Source of the DNA: Tritonibacter multivorans
Lineage (GTDB): Bacteria; Pseudomonadota; Alphaproteobacteria; Rhodobacterales; Rhodobacteraceae
DNA length: 64,000 nt
Reading direction: 5' to 3'
Assembly (NCBI RefSeq): GCF_001458415.1
Contig: NZ_CYSD01000042.1
Coordinates: forward strand, 124,001 to 188,000
This document shows, one piece after another, positions 17,217 through 25,712 of this stretch. A program made the position numbers and the translations under genes. The notes below the pieces were generated by a model. The model had not been told where the DNA came from and searched no databases. It was given only the letters and a program-made list of their open reading frames with translations. Each line of letters starts with the position of its first letter. Within the stretch, counting starts at the first letter, position 1.

Positions 17217-18422
17217 ATGAACCAGCTCCAATCCCTGACGCAGATCCAGTCCGACGCGCTTTGGCCCAGTCCGGAGACGCATCTTGCAGAGATGACACCG
17301 GATATCCCGGTGCTGTATCTCAGCCCGGCGCGGCTTAGGGGGCAGGCGGGGCGTTTTCTGCGGCATTTTCCGGGGCAGGTCACCTATGCGGTGAAGGCCA
17401 ACCCGCATCCCGTTGTTCTGCGCAATCTGGTGGCGGCTGGGATCACTGCTTTTGATGTGGCCTCCCCAGCCGAGATGGAGGCCGTGCGCAGCGCCAGTGC
17501 GGCGGCGGTTCTGCACTACAACAACCCGATCCGATCCGAGGCCGAGGTCGCGGCGGGCGTCGCCTTTGGCGTTTACAGCTGGTCGATTGATGACGCGCGC
17601 AGTCTGGCGCAATTGGCCAATGTGCCGCGTCACTGCGAGGTTGCCGTGCGCTTTGCGCTGCCGGTGGCCGGGGCGGCCTATGATTTTGGCACCAAATTCG
17701 GCGCCAGCCCAGAGGAGGCAATTGATCTGCTGCGTCAGGTGGCGGCGCTGGGGTTTCGCCCGGCCTTGTGTTTTCATCCCGGCACCCAATGCGAAGACCC
17801 CAGCGCCTGGATCGCCTATATGCAAGCGGCCAAGGAGATCGCGGCCTGCGCCAATGTTCAACTGGCGCGATTGAATCTGGGCGGCGGATTTGCGGCGCGC
17901 CACTATGGCACACCGCCAGATCTGGAGCCTGTGTTGCTGGCGCTTGGGCAGGCCAATAGGCGGCTGTTTGGCGCGGCAGGGCCGGACCTGCTGTGTGAAC
18001 CGGGGCGGGCGATGGTGTCCGATGCGTTCACCCTTGCGGTGCGGATCAAGGGGATGCGTGATGGCGGCGATGTGGTGTTCCTGAACGACGGGATCTATGG
18101 CGGGTTGATGGATCTGCGCGACATGGGGCTGCCGCACAGGCTGCGCGTGGTGTCGCCAGACGGGGCCCTGCGTCAGGGCGCGGTCAAGGCACGGCAAGTG
18201 TTTGGCCCGACCTGTGACAGTCTGGATCAGCTGCCCGATGGGGTGCCCCTGCCGGTGGAGTGCACGGTTGGCGACTATCTGTTGTTCGAGGGGCTTGGTG
18301 CCTATTCCCTTGCCATGAGCACCCGCTTCAACGGTTATGGTTTGAGCGAACTGGTAACAGTTCAATCCTTGGTGCCGCGCATCAGCGATGAACGCTCTGG
18401 ACAGGGGGGCGTGTCGGGGTAA
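17217..18422 (+). CDS. ornithine decarboxylase-type PLP enzyme (Orn/Lys/Arg decarboxylase class 2)
   Basis: The 401-residue fold-type III decarboxylase has the PLP lysine in Y-A-V-K-A-N (Lys60), the phosphate-binding L-N-L-G-G-G-F, C-E-P-G-R, and the active-site cysteine in G-P-T-C-D-S. The expected product is putrescine, or cadaverine if lysine is used. ATG 17217 follows AAGGAGA six bases upstream, so the longer open frame is not used. It is divergent from an Lrp regulator. It complements the gamma-glutamyl amine cluster at 2-6.7 kb. Confidence 0.9.
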   Translation: MNQLQSLTQIQSDALWPSPETHLAEMTPDIPVLYLSPARLRGQAGRFLRHFPGQVTYAVKANPHPVVLRNLVAAGITAFDVASPAEMEAVRSASAAAVLHYNNPIRSEAEVAAGVAFGVYSWSIDDARSLAQLANVPRHCEVAVRFALPVAGAAYDFGTKFGASPEEAIDLLRQVAALGFRPALCFHPGTQCEDPSAWIAYMQAAKEIAACANVQLARLNLGGGFAARHYGTPPDLEPVLLALGQANRRLFGAAGPDLLCEPGRAMVSDAFTLAVRIKGMRDGGDVVFLNDGIYGGLMDLRDMGLPHRLRVVSPDGALRQGAVKARQVFGPTCDSLDQLPDGVPLPVECTVGDYLLFEGLGAYSLAMSTRFNGYGLSELVTVQSLVPRISDERSGQGGVSG

Positions 18423-18484
18423 CCTCCTGCTCAAAGCGCACGTCAGGACCGCATGTCTGGATTGCGCGCAGGAGGAGGTGGGGC

Positions 18485-20788
18485 ATGACAACCCAAGCGA
18501 TGCAGAAATTCGGTAAAAGCCAGCCGGTCACCCGGCGCGAGGATCAGCGCCTGCTAACCGGTAGGGGGACCTATATCGAAGACAGCTTCCCGGCGGGCGC
18601 TCTGCGTGCCTTTGTGCTGCGCAGCCCGGTGGCGCATGGGGTGATCACGCACCTAGATGTCGCAGAGGCCCGCCGCGCCCCAGGGGTTGCTGGCGTTCTG
18701 ACCCAAGGCGACCTCGAGGGCGGCATGGATGCCTTTATGGACAGTTTGGTGGTCGATCAGCTGGATGGCACGCCGGGGGCACGGCCTGCGCGGCCAATGC
18801 TGGCCAAGGATCGTGTGCGCTTTGTGGGCGAAGCCGTGGCCGTTGTTTTTGCGGACAGTCTGAGCCAGGCGCGTGATGCCGCGGAAAGGATCGTGCTCGA
18901 TATCGAAGACCTTGCGGTCAAGCTGGATCTTGCCCCCGGTGGGGTGGCCTTGCACGAGGGGGTGACGGATAACACCGCCTTTGATTGGGGGATCGGCGAC
19001 CGCGACGCCACCGATGCAGCCTTTGCGGCGGCAGACCATGTGGTCAGCCTTGAGGTGCCCGACAGCCGGGTGATTATCAACACGATGGAGCCACGGGGCT
19101 GCCATGCCACATGGGATGGGGCGCGCCTGCATTTCGCCTATTCCGGGCAGGCGGTCTGGTGGATGAAAGGCCCTTTGGCGGCCAAGCTGGGACTGGCCGA
19201 AGACGATGTGCATGTGACCATTCCGGATGTAGGTGGGGCCTTTGGCATGAAGGCGATGCCGTATCCTGAATACTTCATCGTGGCCCATGCGGCGCGGCAG
19301 TTCGGGCGGCCGGTGGCCTGGGCAGCGGAGCGGTCCGAGTCGATGATGAGCGACCATGCGGGCCGTGATCTGACCTGCCATGCAGAGCTGGCCTTTGATG
19401 CGGATCTGAAGATCACCGGCTACCGGGTGCACAGTCGCTGTAACCTTGGGGCTTACAACTCTTTCAATGGGCAGAACATTCAAACCAATTTGTTTTCCCG
19501 TGTTCTGACAGGGGTTTACAACATTCCGGCGGCTTGGTTGCAGGTGCAGGGGATCTATACCAACACCACCCAAGTGGACGCTTATCGTGGCGCCGGGCGG
19601 CCCGAGGCGATATATGTGATTGAGCGCGCCATTGACACGGCCGCACGGCAGCTTGGCGTTGATCCGCTGGACCTGCGGCGTCGGAATTTTATCGCGCGGG
19701 ATCAGTTTCCCTACCAAACGGTCATGGATGAAAACTATGACGTTGGCGATTTCCACCATGTGCTTGACCGATTGGTCACGGTCGCTGATCTGGAGGGCTT
19801 TGCCGCGCGCAAGGCACAGGATGCGGAACAGGGTCGTCTGCGGGGCGCGGGGCTGTGTTACTATATCGAAAGCATTTTGGGTAATCCTGAAGAGACGGCA
19901 GAAATTGAATTCCTGAAAGGGGGCGCGGTGAACATCTATGTCGGCACCCAAAGCAACGGCCAGGGGCATGAGACCGTCTTTGCCCAGTTCCTTGCGGATC
20001 AGACGGGGTTGCCGGTCGAGGATATTCACGTGATCCAGGGCGACAGCGACCTGATCCCCGAAGGCGGCGGCACAGGGGGCTCGCGGTCTGTCACCACCCA
20101 AGGCACCGCTACACTGGCCACCGTTGACCAGATGGTAAGCGCCTTCACCCATTTTTTGGCGGAAACTTGGGATATCCCGAAAGAGGACATCCGGTTCGAG
20201 GACGAGGCCTTCCGTTCGGTCAGCACCAACCATGTCCTGCGCCTGTCCGAAGTGGCCGAACTGGCCCGAGAGGCAGGTCGCGAAGATCTGATGCGGCACC
20301 GGGCCAAGGCAAAACTGCCCGGTCGCAGTTTCCCCAATGGCGCCCATCTTGCCGAGATCGTGATCGATCCCGAGACCGGGCAGACGCAGCTGGACCGCTA
20401 TACGGTGGTGGATGATTTTGGAAACCTGATCAATCCGTTGCTGGCCGAAGGGCAGGTCCACGGTGGCGTCGCCCAAGGGGTCGGGCAGCTGCTGATGGAA
20501 GCCGTTCACTATGACGCGTCTGGACAATTGCTCACGGCAAGTTTCATGGACTACGCTATCCCAAGGGCCAATGATTTACCCATGGTGGCCTTTCATTCGG
20601 AACCGCTGCCCTCGACCCAGAACCCAATGGGGATGAAGGGCTGCGGGGAAGCCGGCACTGTGGGCGCCATGGCGGCCGTGGCCAATGCGGTACAGGACGC
20701 CCTGTGGCCCTGTGGCAGTCGTCAGGTGGACATGCCGCTGACGCCGCTGAAACTCTGGGAGATGCTGCACGAGGAGGATCGCGCATAA
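18485..20788 (+). CDS. molybdopterin-binding xanthine-dehydrogenase/CO-dehydrogenase-family large subunit
   Basis: The 767-residue protein has the Ald_Xan_dh N-domain followed by two Mo-binding regions. The loop near residue 365 reads A-Y-R-G-A-G-R, the form-II signature and not the A-Y-x-C-S-F-R of true CO dehydrogenase. G-M-K-G-C-G-E-A-G-T near 715-725 holds the catalytic glutamate. It is therefore an aerobic molybdenum hydroxylase of unknown substrate. Its usual FAD (medium) and 2Fe-2S (small) subunits are absent from the neighbourhood. GGAGGAGG precedes the ATG. The stop overlaps the DUF2235 start. Confidence 0.88.
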   Translation: MTTQAMQKFGKSQPVTRREDQRLLTGRGTYIEDSFPAGALRAFVLRSPVAHGVITHLDVAEARRAPGVAGVLTQGDLEGGMDAFMDSLVVDQLDGTPGARPARPMLAKDRVRFVGEAVAVVFADSLSQARDAAERIVLDIEDLAVKLDLAPGGVALHEGVTDNTAFDWGIGDRDATDAAFAAADHVVSLEVPDSRVIINTMEPRGCHATWDGARLHFAYSGQAVWWMKGPLAAKLGLAEDDVHVTIPDVGGAFGMKAMPYPEYFIVAHAARQFGRPVAWAAERSESMMSDHAGRDLTCHAELAFDADLKITGYRVHSRCNLGAYNSFNGQNIQTNLFSRVLTGVYNIPAAWLQVQGIYTNTTQVDAYRGAGRPEAIYVIERAIDTAARQLGVDPLDLRRRNFIARDQFPYQTVMDENYDVGDFHHVLDRLVTVADLEGFAARKAQDAEQGRLRGAGLCYYIESILGNPEETAEIEFLKGGAVNIYVGTQSNGQGHETVFAQFLADQTGLPVEDIHVIQGDSDLIPEGGGTGGSRSVTTQGTATLATVDQMVSAFTHFLAETWDIPKEDIRFEDEAFRSVSTNHVLRLSEVAELAREAGREDLMRHRAKAKLPGRSFPNGAHLAEIVIDPETGQTQLDRYTVVDDFGNLINPLLAEGQVHGGVAQGVGQLLMEAVHYDASGQLLTASFMDYAIPRANDLPMVAFHSEPLPSTQNPMGMKGCGEAGTVGAMAAVANAVQDALWPCGSRQVDMPLTPLKLWEMLHEEDRA

Positions 20789-21888
20789 TGGGAATGAGAC
20801 GGCTTGGAGCGAAATTTATGCGCTGGCTTGGCGGGGCGTTCCTGGAGGAACACTCGCAAGACCGCGCCTCGCGAGAGCCGTTGTCCCATGTCATTATCCT
20901 CGATGGCACCATGTCGTCGCTGGAGCCGGGGTTTGAAACCCATGCGGGCATGACCTACCGGCTGTGTCGGGAAATGGGGCCGCAGGTGTCGGTCTATTAC
21001 GAGGCCGGCGTCCAATGGAGCGGCTGGGCCAAGGCCACGGATGTGATGGTCGGCAAGGGGATCAACCGCAAGATCCGCCGCGCCTATGGCTATCTCGCGT
21101 CGCGCTACCGTCCCGGCGACAAGATTTTCCTGATCGGCTATTCGCGCGGCGCTTATGCGGTGCGGTCGCTGGCGGGGGTTCTGGGCAATGTGGGCCTGCT
21201 GCGGCAGGAACACGCAACCGAGCGCAATATTCTGATGGCCTATCGCCACTACCAATGTGACAGCAGCCCAGAGGCGGTGACAGCTTTTAAGGGCGCGTTT
21301 TGCCACGAGAATGCACAGGTCGAAATGGTCGGGGTCTGGGACACGGTCAAGGCGCTGGGCCTGCGGTTGCCGATCCTGTGGCGCTGGGCGGATCCGCGCC
21401 ATGCGTTTCACAATCATCAGCTGGGCCCACATGTGAAAAACGGTTTTCAGGCGCTGGCGTTGAACGAATCCCGCAACTCCTTTGAACCCGTGCTGTGGGA
21501 CAGCACCGGGGACTTTGAGGGCCACGTCGAACAGGTCTGGTTTCGTGGCACCCACGGCGATGTGGGCGGCCAGCTGGGCGGGTTTGAACCCGCGCGCCCC
21601 CTGGCCAATCTGTCGCTGGTCTGGATGCTGGAGCGGGCGGAAAACTGTGGCCTGCCTTTGCCCGTGGACTGGCGCATGCGCTTTCCGGTGGACCCCAGCG
21701 CGCCGTCGATTGGCAGCTGGCGCGGGGCGGCAAAGCTGTTTGTGCTGCGCAGTCGGCGCAGGTGCTGCTGTGATCCAAGTGAACGGGTGCACCCGTCGGC
21801 CCTGCCGTCCGGTCAGGCCAGGCCGGACGCACAACAACCATCGCGCGCCGGGTCCATTTTACCCAGTTTCTGGCGCAGCGCGCGTTAG
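20788..21888 (+). CDS. DUF2235 alpha/beta-hydrolase-like protein
   Basis: The 366-residue protein has the DUF2235 pattern: I-L-D-G-T-M near residue 35, the nucleophile elbow G-Y-S-R-G-A near 118, V-G-V-W-D-T, and F-R-G-T-H-G-D-V-G-G late in the domain. Characterised relatives include T6SS phospholipase effectors of the Tle1 type; no T6SS gene is present here and no signal peptide is visible. The ATG shares its A with the preceding TAA (TAATG), so translation is coupled to the molybdenum hydroxylase. The last 35 residues are basic and low in complexity. Confidence 0.8.
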   Translation: MGMRRLGAKFMRWLGGAFLEEHSQDRASREPLSHVIILDGTMSSLEPGFETHAGMTYRLCREMGPQVSVYYEAGVQWSGWAKATDVMVGKGINRKIRRAYGYLASRYRPGDKIFLIGYSRGAYAVRSLAGVLGNVGLLRQEHATERNILMAYRHYQCDSSPEAVTAFKGAFCHENAQVEMVGVWDTVKALGLRLPILWRWADPRHAFHNHQLGPHVKNGFQALALNESRNSFEPVLWDSTGDFEGHVEQVWFRGTHGDVGGQLGGFEPARPLANLSLVWMLERAENCGLPLPVDWRMRFPVDPSAPSIGSWRGAAKLFVLRSRRRCCCDPSERVHPSALPSGQARPDAQQPSRAGSILPSFWRSAR

Positions 21889-22385
21889 CTGGACGGGGCC
21901 AGCGGCATAATAATGCAGGTTGTCGACCCGGTGGCATAAAGCTTGCCATCTTGCGCGCCGCGCAATTCCCCATGGGCTATGCCGGTTGACCGGCCTGCGT
22001 GGTCGGTCTGACCGGTGCAGATCACCGACATCCCCAACGGAATGGAGCGGACAATATTCACCTTATATTCTAGGGTGGTATAGACCGACCCGACCGGCAG
22101 ACAGGTCATCACCGCACAGGCCATCGCGCTGTCCAGAATGGTGCCATACCAGCCGCCATGTACCGTGCCCATCGGGTTGGTCACCGGAAACTGCGGGGTG
22201 CCGGTAAAGGTGACCCGCCCGCGTTCCACCGCAGACAGGCCAAATCCCATTGTTTCGGCGATGGGCGGGCCGGGCAGGCGACCGTCGAGAATGCCTGTCA
22301 TGAAATCGAGCCCGGACATCGACGCAATTTCAGACAGGTTCAGCAAATCTGCGGGGGATTTCGCAAGGAAAGGGGGCTGCGGCAT
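21885..22385 (-). CDS. PaaI-type hotdog thioesterase
   Basis: The 166-residue hotdog protein has G-T-V-H-G-G-W-Y-G-T-I-L-D-S-A, the H-G-G loop on the central helix where the thioesterase acid residue (here Asp) sits. F-T-G-T-P-Q-F and Y-K-V-N-I-V-R build the sheet. It likely hydrolyses an acyl- or aryl-CoA. ATG 22385 with AAAGG upstream is chosen over an upstream start at 22427. Its stop overlaps that of the convergent DUF2235 gene. Confidence 0.85.
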   Translation of the reverse strand: MPQPPFLAKSPADLLNLSEIASMSGLDFMTGILDGRLPGPPIAETMGFGLSAVERGRVTFTGTPQFPVTNPMGTVHGGWYGTILDSAMACAVMTCLPVGSVYTTLEYKVNIVRSIPLGMSVICTGQTDHAGRSTGIAHGELRGAQDGKLYATGSTTCIIMPLAPSS

Positions 22386-22472
22386 CGTGGGACCTTTGGT
22401 TCTTCGGTGAAGGTGACCTTTGGTCAAACGCTATGTCGCAGCCCCGTCGGGCGCTAGTCTTACGCCACGTTC

Positions 22473-23357
22473 TTAGGCAACATTCTCCAGACGCACTTTC
22501 GGCGTGATCCCAAGCGCGTTGCAGACATCGCGGGTCAGTTCGGGGCGGTTCAGCGTGTAGAAGTGCAGGCGGTTCACACCGTCTTCCAGAAGATCAGTGC
22601 AGAGCTCGGTACAGAGCGCAGTGGCCAGCAGATCGCTGCGACCGTCCCGCTGCGCCTTTGCAAAGGCTTCGTCCAGCCAGGCCGGGACACGCGCGCCACA
22701 GCGCAGGGCAAAACGACGCGCGCCGCCCCAGTTCTCAATCGGCAGAATGCCGGGGGTAATCCGGTCTGTGTCAATGCCCGCCTTGGCGCAGGCGTCACGG
22801 AAGCGGAAGAAGCTTTCCGCTTCAAAGAAGAACTGGGTCAGGGCCTCGTCTGCACCGGCATCAAACTTGCGCTTTAGCCAGTCCACATTGGCCTGCATAT
22901 CAGACGCCTCTGGGTGGGCTTCGGGATAGGCGCCAACGCGCAGGATGAAATTGCCGGTTTGGGCCAGCGCCTCGATCAGTTCCACGGAAGAGCCAAAGCC
23001 ATCCTGGGTCGCTTCAAATGCCTTGGCCCCTTTGGGCGGGTCGCCGCGCAGGGCGACAATATCGGTGATCCCGGCGTCGGTATATTGTTCGGCGATTTCC
23101 AGCGTTTCGGCTTTGGTGGCAGAGACACAGGTCAGATGTGCCGCGACCCGCAGGCCCGAATTGCGCTGCAGCGTGGTGACCGCATCGCGGGTCAACTCGC
23201 GGGTGGTGCCGCCCGCCCCATAGGTCACAGAGACAAACCGCGGGTCCATCGGCGCCAGCGCCTGCACCGTATCCCACAGGCGAAACGACGCCTCCAGGTT
23301 CTGCGGCGGGAAGAATTCAAAAGAAATCTCAGGCGTTTTGGTCTTGGCGTCAGTCAC
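22473..23357 (-). CDS. metF: 5,10-methylenetetrahydrofolate reductase
   Basis: The 294-residue TIM-barrel flavoprotein reduces methylene-THF to methyl-THF for methionine synthesis. The N-terminal E-F-F-P-P motif, V-T-Y-G-A-G-G, H-L-T-C and A-L-R-G-D-P-P are all MetF landmarks, and the length equals that of bacterial MetF. It is divergent from a LysR regulator of MetR type with a matching operator between them. No metH or other methionine gene is in the window. Confidence 0.95.
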   Translation of the reverse strand: MTDAKTKTPEISFEFFPPQNLEASFRLWDTVQALAPMDPRFVSVTYGAGGTTRELTRDAVTTLQRNSGLRVAAHLTCVSATKAETLEIAEQYTDAGITDIVALRGDPPKGAKAFEATQDGFGSSVELIEALAQTGNFILRVGAYPEAHPEASDMQANVDWLKRKFDAGADEALTQFFFEAESFFRFRDACAKAGIDTDRITPGILPIENWGGARRFALRCGARVPAWLDEAFAKAQRDGRSDLLATALCTELCTDLLEDGVNRLHFYTLNRPELTRDVCNALGITPKVRLENVA

Positions 23358-23425
23358 ACTACTGCTCCTACGGTTTGTATCCGGGTCATCCGGCGATTGA
23401 CCCTTTGAAACACAGCGGCTAGCAA

Positions 23426-23438
23426 TGAGGCAAATTCA
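23426..23438. promoter_or_regulatory. candidate MetR operator between metF and the LysR gene
   Basis: TGAG-GCAAA-TTCA matches the MetR consensus TGAA-N5-TTCA with one mismatch. The flanking bases extend it to ATGA...TCAT. It sits 35 bases upstream of the LysR-gene start and about 70 upstream of metF. Confidence 0.5.
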
Positions 23439-23472
23439 TAATCCTCAAGAACAAGATGAGGTGCGCTCAGGT

Positions 23473-24378
23473 ATGCATATCGAATTTCGTCATCTTCGCA
23501 CCATTAAGGCGATCCATGACTGCGGTGGTCTGGCGCGGGCCGCAGATCAGCTGAACATCACCCAGTCCGCTTTGTCACATCAGATCAAAGGTTTGGAAGA
23601 TCAGGCGGGGGTGGAGCTGTTCGTGCGCCGTTCCAAGCCGATGAAGCTGTCGCCTGCGGGGTTGCGGCTTTTGCGGCTGGCCGAGCAGATCCTGCCGCAG
23701 GTCGAATCCATGCAGGCCGAGTTCGCAAGCCTGCGCGATGGTGAGACGGGCCGCATGCATATCGCCATTGAATGCCACGCCTGTTTTGAATGGTTGTTCC
23801 CGGTTTTGGAAGAGTTCCGCAAAGCTTGGGGCGATGTGGATGTGGACATACGCCCCGGTCTGGCGTTTGACGCGATGCCGGCGCTGATCCGCGAAGAGGT
23901 GGATCTGGTGGTGTCGTCCGACCCCGAAGATATTCCCGGCGTCGAATTCTTTGAACTCTTTGATTATGATGCGGTTTTTGTCGCCTCTCGGACGCATGAG
24001 CTGTCCAAGAAACCCTTCGTGGAGGCCGAGGATTTTCTGGGTCAGACGCTGATCACCTATCCGGTTGAAAAGACCCGGCTTGACGTGTTTTCACAACTTC
24101 TGATCCCCGCCGGGGTCGAGCCCGCGCAGGTGCGTCAGGCTGAACTGACGGCGGTGATCCTGCTGCTGGTGGCCTCCAACCGTGGGGTTGCGGTGCTGCC
24201 GGACTGGGTGGTGCGGGAAGTTAAATACAATTCGGACTATGTCACCCGCCCGCTGACCAAAGATGGGATTAAGCGCAGATTGTACGCCGCCATCCGGTCG
24301 GAGGACGCGGAAAAGCCGTTTATGAAAGAGCTGATCAAACTGGCAAAGATCGAGGCCCGCAAGTTGCAATCGGCCTAG
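23473..24378 (+). CDS. LysR-family regulator, MetR-like
   Basis: The 301-residue protein has an N-terminal winged HTH (G-L-A-R-A-A-D-Q-L-N-I-T-Q-S-A-L-S-H-Q-I) and a substrate-binding domain with V-D-L-V-V-S-S-D. MetR proteins activate met genes with homocysteine as coactivator. The divergent position to metF and the operator support that role. The start is taken at ATG 23473 (M-H-I-E-F-R-H-L), the usual MetR N-terminus; an upstream start at 23425 would add 16 residues and run through the operator. Confidence 0.88.
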   Translation: MHIEFRHLRTIKAIHDCGGLARAADQLNITQSALSHQIKGLEDQAGVELFVRRSKPMKLSPAGLRLLRLAEQILPQVESMQAEFASLRDGETGRMHIAIECHACFEWLFPVLEEFRKAWGDVDVDIRPGLAFDAMPALIREEVDLVVSSDPEDIPGVEFFELFDYDAVFVASRTHELSKKPFVEAEDFLGQTLITYPVEKTRLDVFSQLLIPAGVEPAQVRQAELTAVILLLVASNRGVAVLPDWVVREVKYNSDYVTRPLTKDGIKRRLYAAIRSEDAEKPFMKELIKLAKIEARKLQSA

Positions 24379-24423
24379 GTTCGCCTTCGTCAAAAATCCG
24401 CAAAGGGGGAGAGTTCAGTCGAC

Positions 24424-24445
24424 TTTGACGCTAATTTGCGTCAAA
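24424..24445. promoter_or_regulatory. inverted-repeat operator upstream of the unrecognised 356-residue gene
   Basis: TTTGACGC (24424-24431) and GCGTCAAA (24438-24445) form a perfect 8-bp inverted repeat with an AT-only six-base spacer. The left arm contains TTGACG, a good -35 box, so a bound protein would block the promoter. It lies about 50 bases before the start codon. Confidence 0.5.
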
Positions 24446-24495
24446 TTTTATCTGGGTGGGTAAAAAATAGTCAGATCTCTAAAAGGAGATAAGCG

Positions 24496-25566
24496 ATGTC
24501 GACTGACCCCCTTTGGCCCTTTGAGGACGGTGACACCTTTCGGGCAGCCGAGAATTTTCACCAGATGACCAAAGACGCTCTGACCGGCCCCTGCGCACAT
24601 CGCGGTGGGGCGGATGCGGCGCTGCATGAAAGCATTGTCGATATTCATCGCTTTGGCCGGGTGGAATACGCGCAGAACATCCGAAAGGTCGGGCGCAATG
24701 TCTATCCGCTGATTATTGCCCGCGACAACGAACCGGATCAGGATCGCGGCGACATTGGGCGGCAGGGTTTGGGCGGCATTTTCACGCTCTATCTCGCCAA
24801 TGGCGAAAGCCGGACGATCCAGCCCACACCTGCGGCTTACGAGCGGCTCAAATGTCTCAGCCATATTCCTTTGGGGCTGTTTACCATCCTCAGCCCCTAT
24901 TTCGGCGATGCACAGGCGCAGGGCTGGATGGCCAAGGCCAAGGTGATGGCCACCAAAGTCCAAGAGGCGCGGCGGCGTCTGACAGAGGATGCTTTTGATG
25001 CGCGCGAACAGCGCATTGCAACGGTGATCCTGAAGCGCAGCTACAATTACATCAACCGTATCCTGTCGGATGTGCGCTGCACGCGTGAAGGGTTCGAGGT
25101 CTATGCCGCCTCGATCCGGGCTGAAATTCGCGACGCCATGGATTACGCAGCCGAATTGCAGATGGACGCCTGTATGGAGGCGTTGGGAGCGTGGCGCGAC
25201 GAACTCGGCCCAGCGGAATGGCGCAAGCTGCATGTGGTGGTGACCACGATCTGGCCCGTGTCGGAACATAGCCCGCGCTGGCAGTTGTTTCGCACGCTTA
25301 TGGACCCAGAGACGGTGGACACGCATCTGATTGTGGGCGAGGGCGTCAAATCCGTGGAAGAGGCCCGCGATCTTCTGGGCCGGATTGTCGCCGACCGTCT
25401 GGCCTCGCGGCTGATCGTGGGCATCGACGACGAACGCGGCCGCCGCATGACCCAATGCCTAAGTTCCCGCACGGATGTGGTCGCCGACAGCGCCTACCGC
25501 GCGCTGCAGCGCAGGCAGTCGGGCGAATGCCCTTTTGCACCGCCCAAACGGGCAGAAGCGGGATAA
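24496..25566 (+). CDS. conserved hypothetical protein, function unknown
   Basis: The 356-residue soluble protein has no signal peptide or membrane helix, and I do not recognise the family. It is mixed alpha/beta with a charged helical middle (T-K-V-Q-E-A-R-R-R-L, about 157-166), W-R-K-L-H-V-V-V-T-T-I-W-P-V-S around 245-260, and a tail containing a lone C-P-F motif. AAGGAGA lies just before ATG 24496. It has its own promoter region with a strong palindrome and no operon partner. Composition equals its neighbours, so there is no sign of recent transfer. Confidence 0.75.
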   Translation: MSTDPLWPFEDGDTFRAAENFHQMTKDALTGPCAHRGGADAALHESIVDIHRFGRVEYAQNIRKVGRNVYPLIIARDNEPDQDRGDIGRQGLGGIFTLYLANGESRTIQPTPAAYERLKCLSHIPLGLFTILSPYFGDAQAQGWMAKAKVMATKVQEARRRLTEDAFDAREQRIATVILKRSYNYINRILSDVRCTREGFEVYAASIRAEIRDAMDYAAELQMDACMEALGAWRDELGPAEWRKLHVVVTTIWPVSEHSPRWQLFRTLMDPETVDTHLIVGEGVKSVEEARDLLGRIVADRLASRLIVGIDDERGRRMTQCLSSRTDVVADSAYRALQRRQSGECPFAPPKRAEAG

Positions 25567-25712
25567 AGCGCTGCGGATCCATGCGGGGGACGCATGGCCG
25601 CCCCCCGTCTTTTGACGCATTTCTCTGTACTCTTGACCCTTGGCAAACAGCTTCGGGGCGCGTATAGGCACGGTTTGACCGACATCGCCCCCCTTCAAGG
25701 ATCCAACGTACA

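Noticed and set aside
20788-21888. T6SS effector locus around the DUF2235 gene
   Set aside because: The domain occurs in T6SS phospholipases, but no vgrG, hcp, PAAR or immunity gene is present, and the gene is coupled to a metabolic enzyme.
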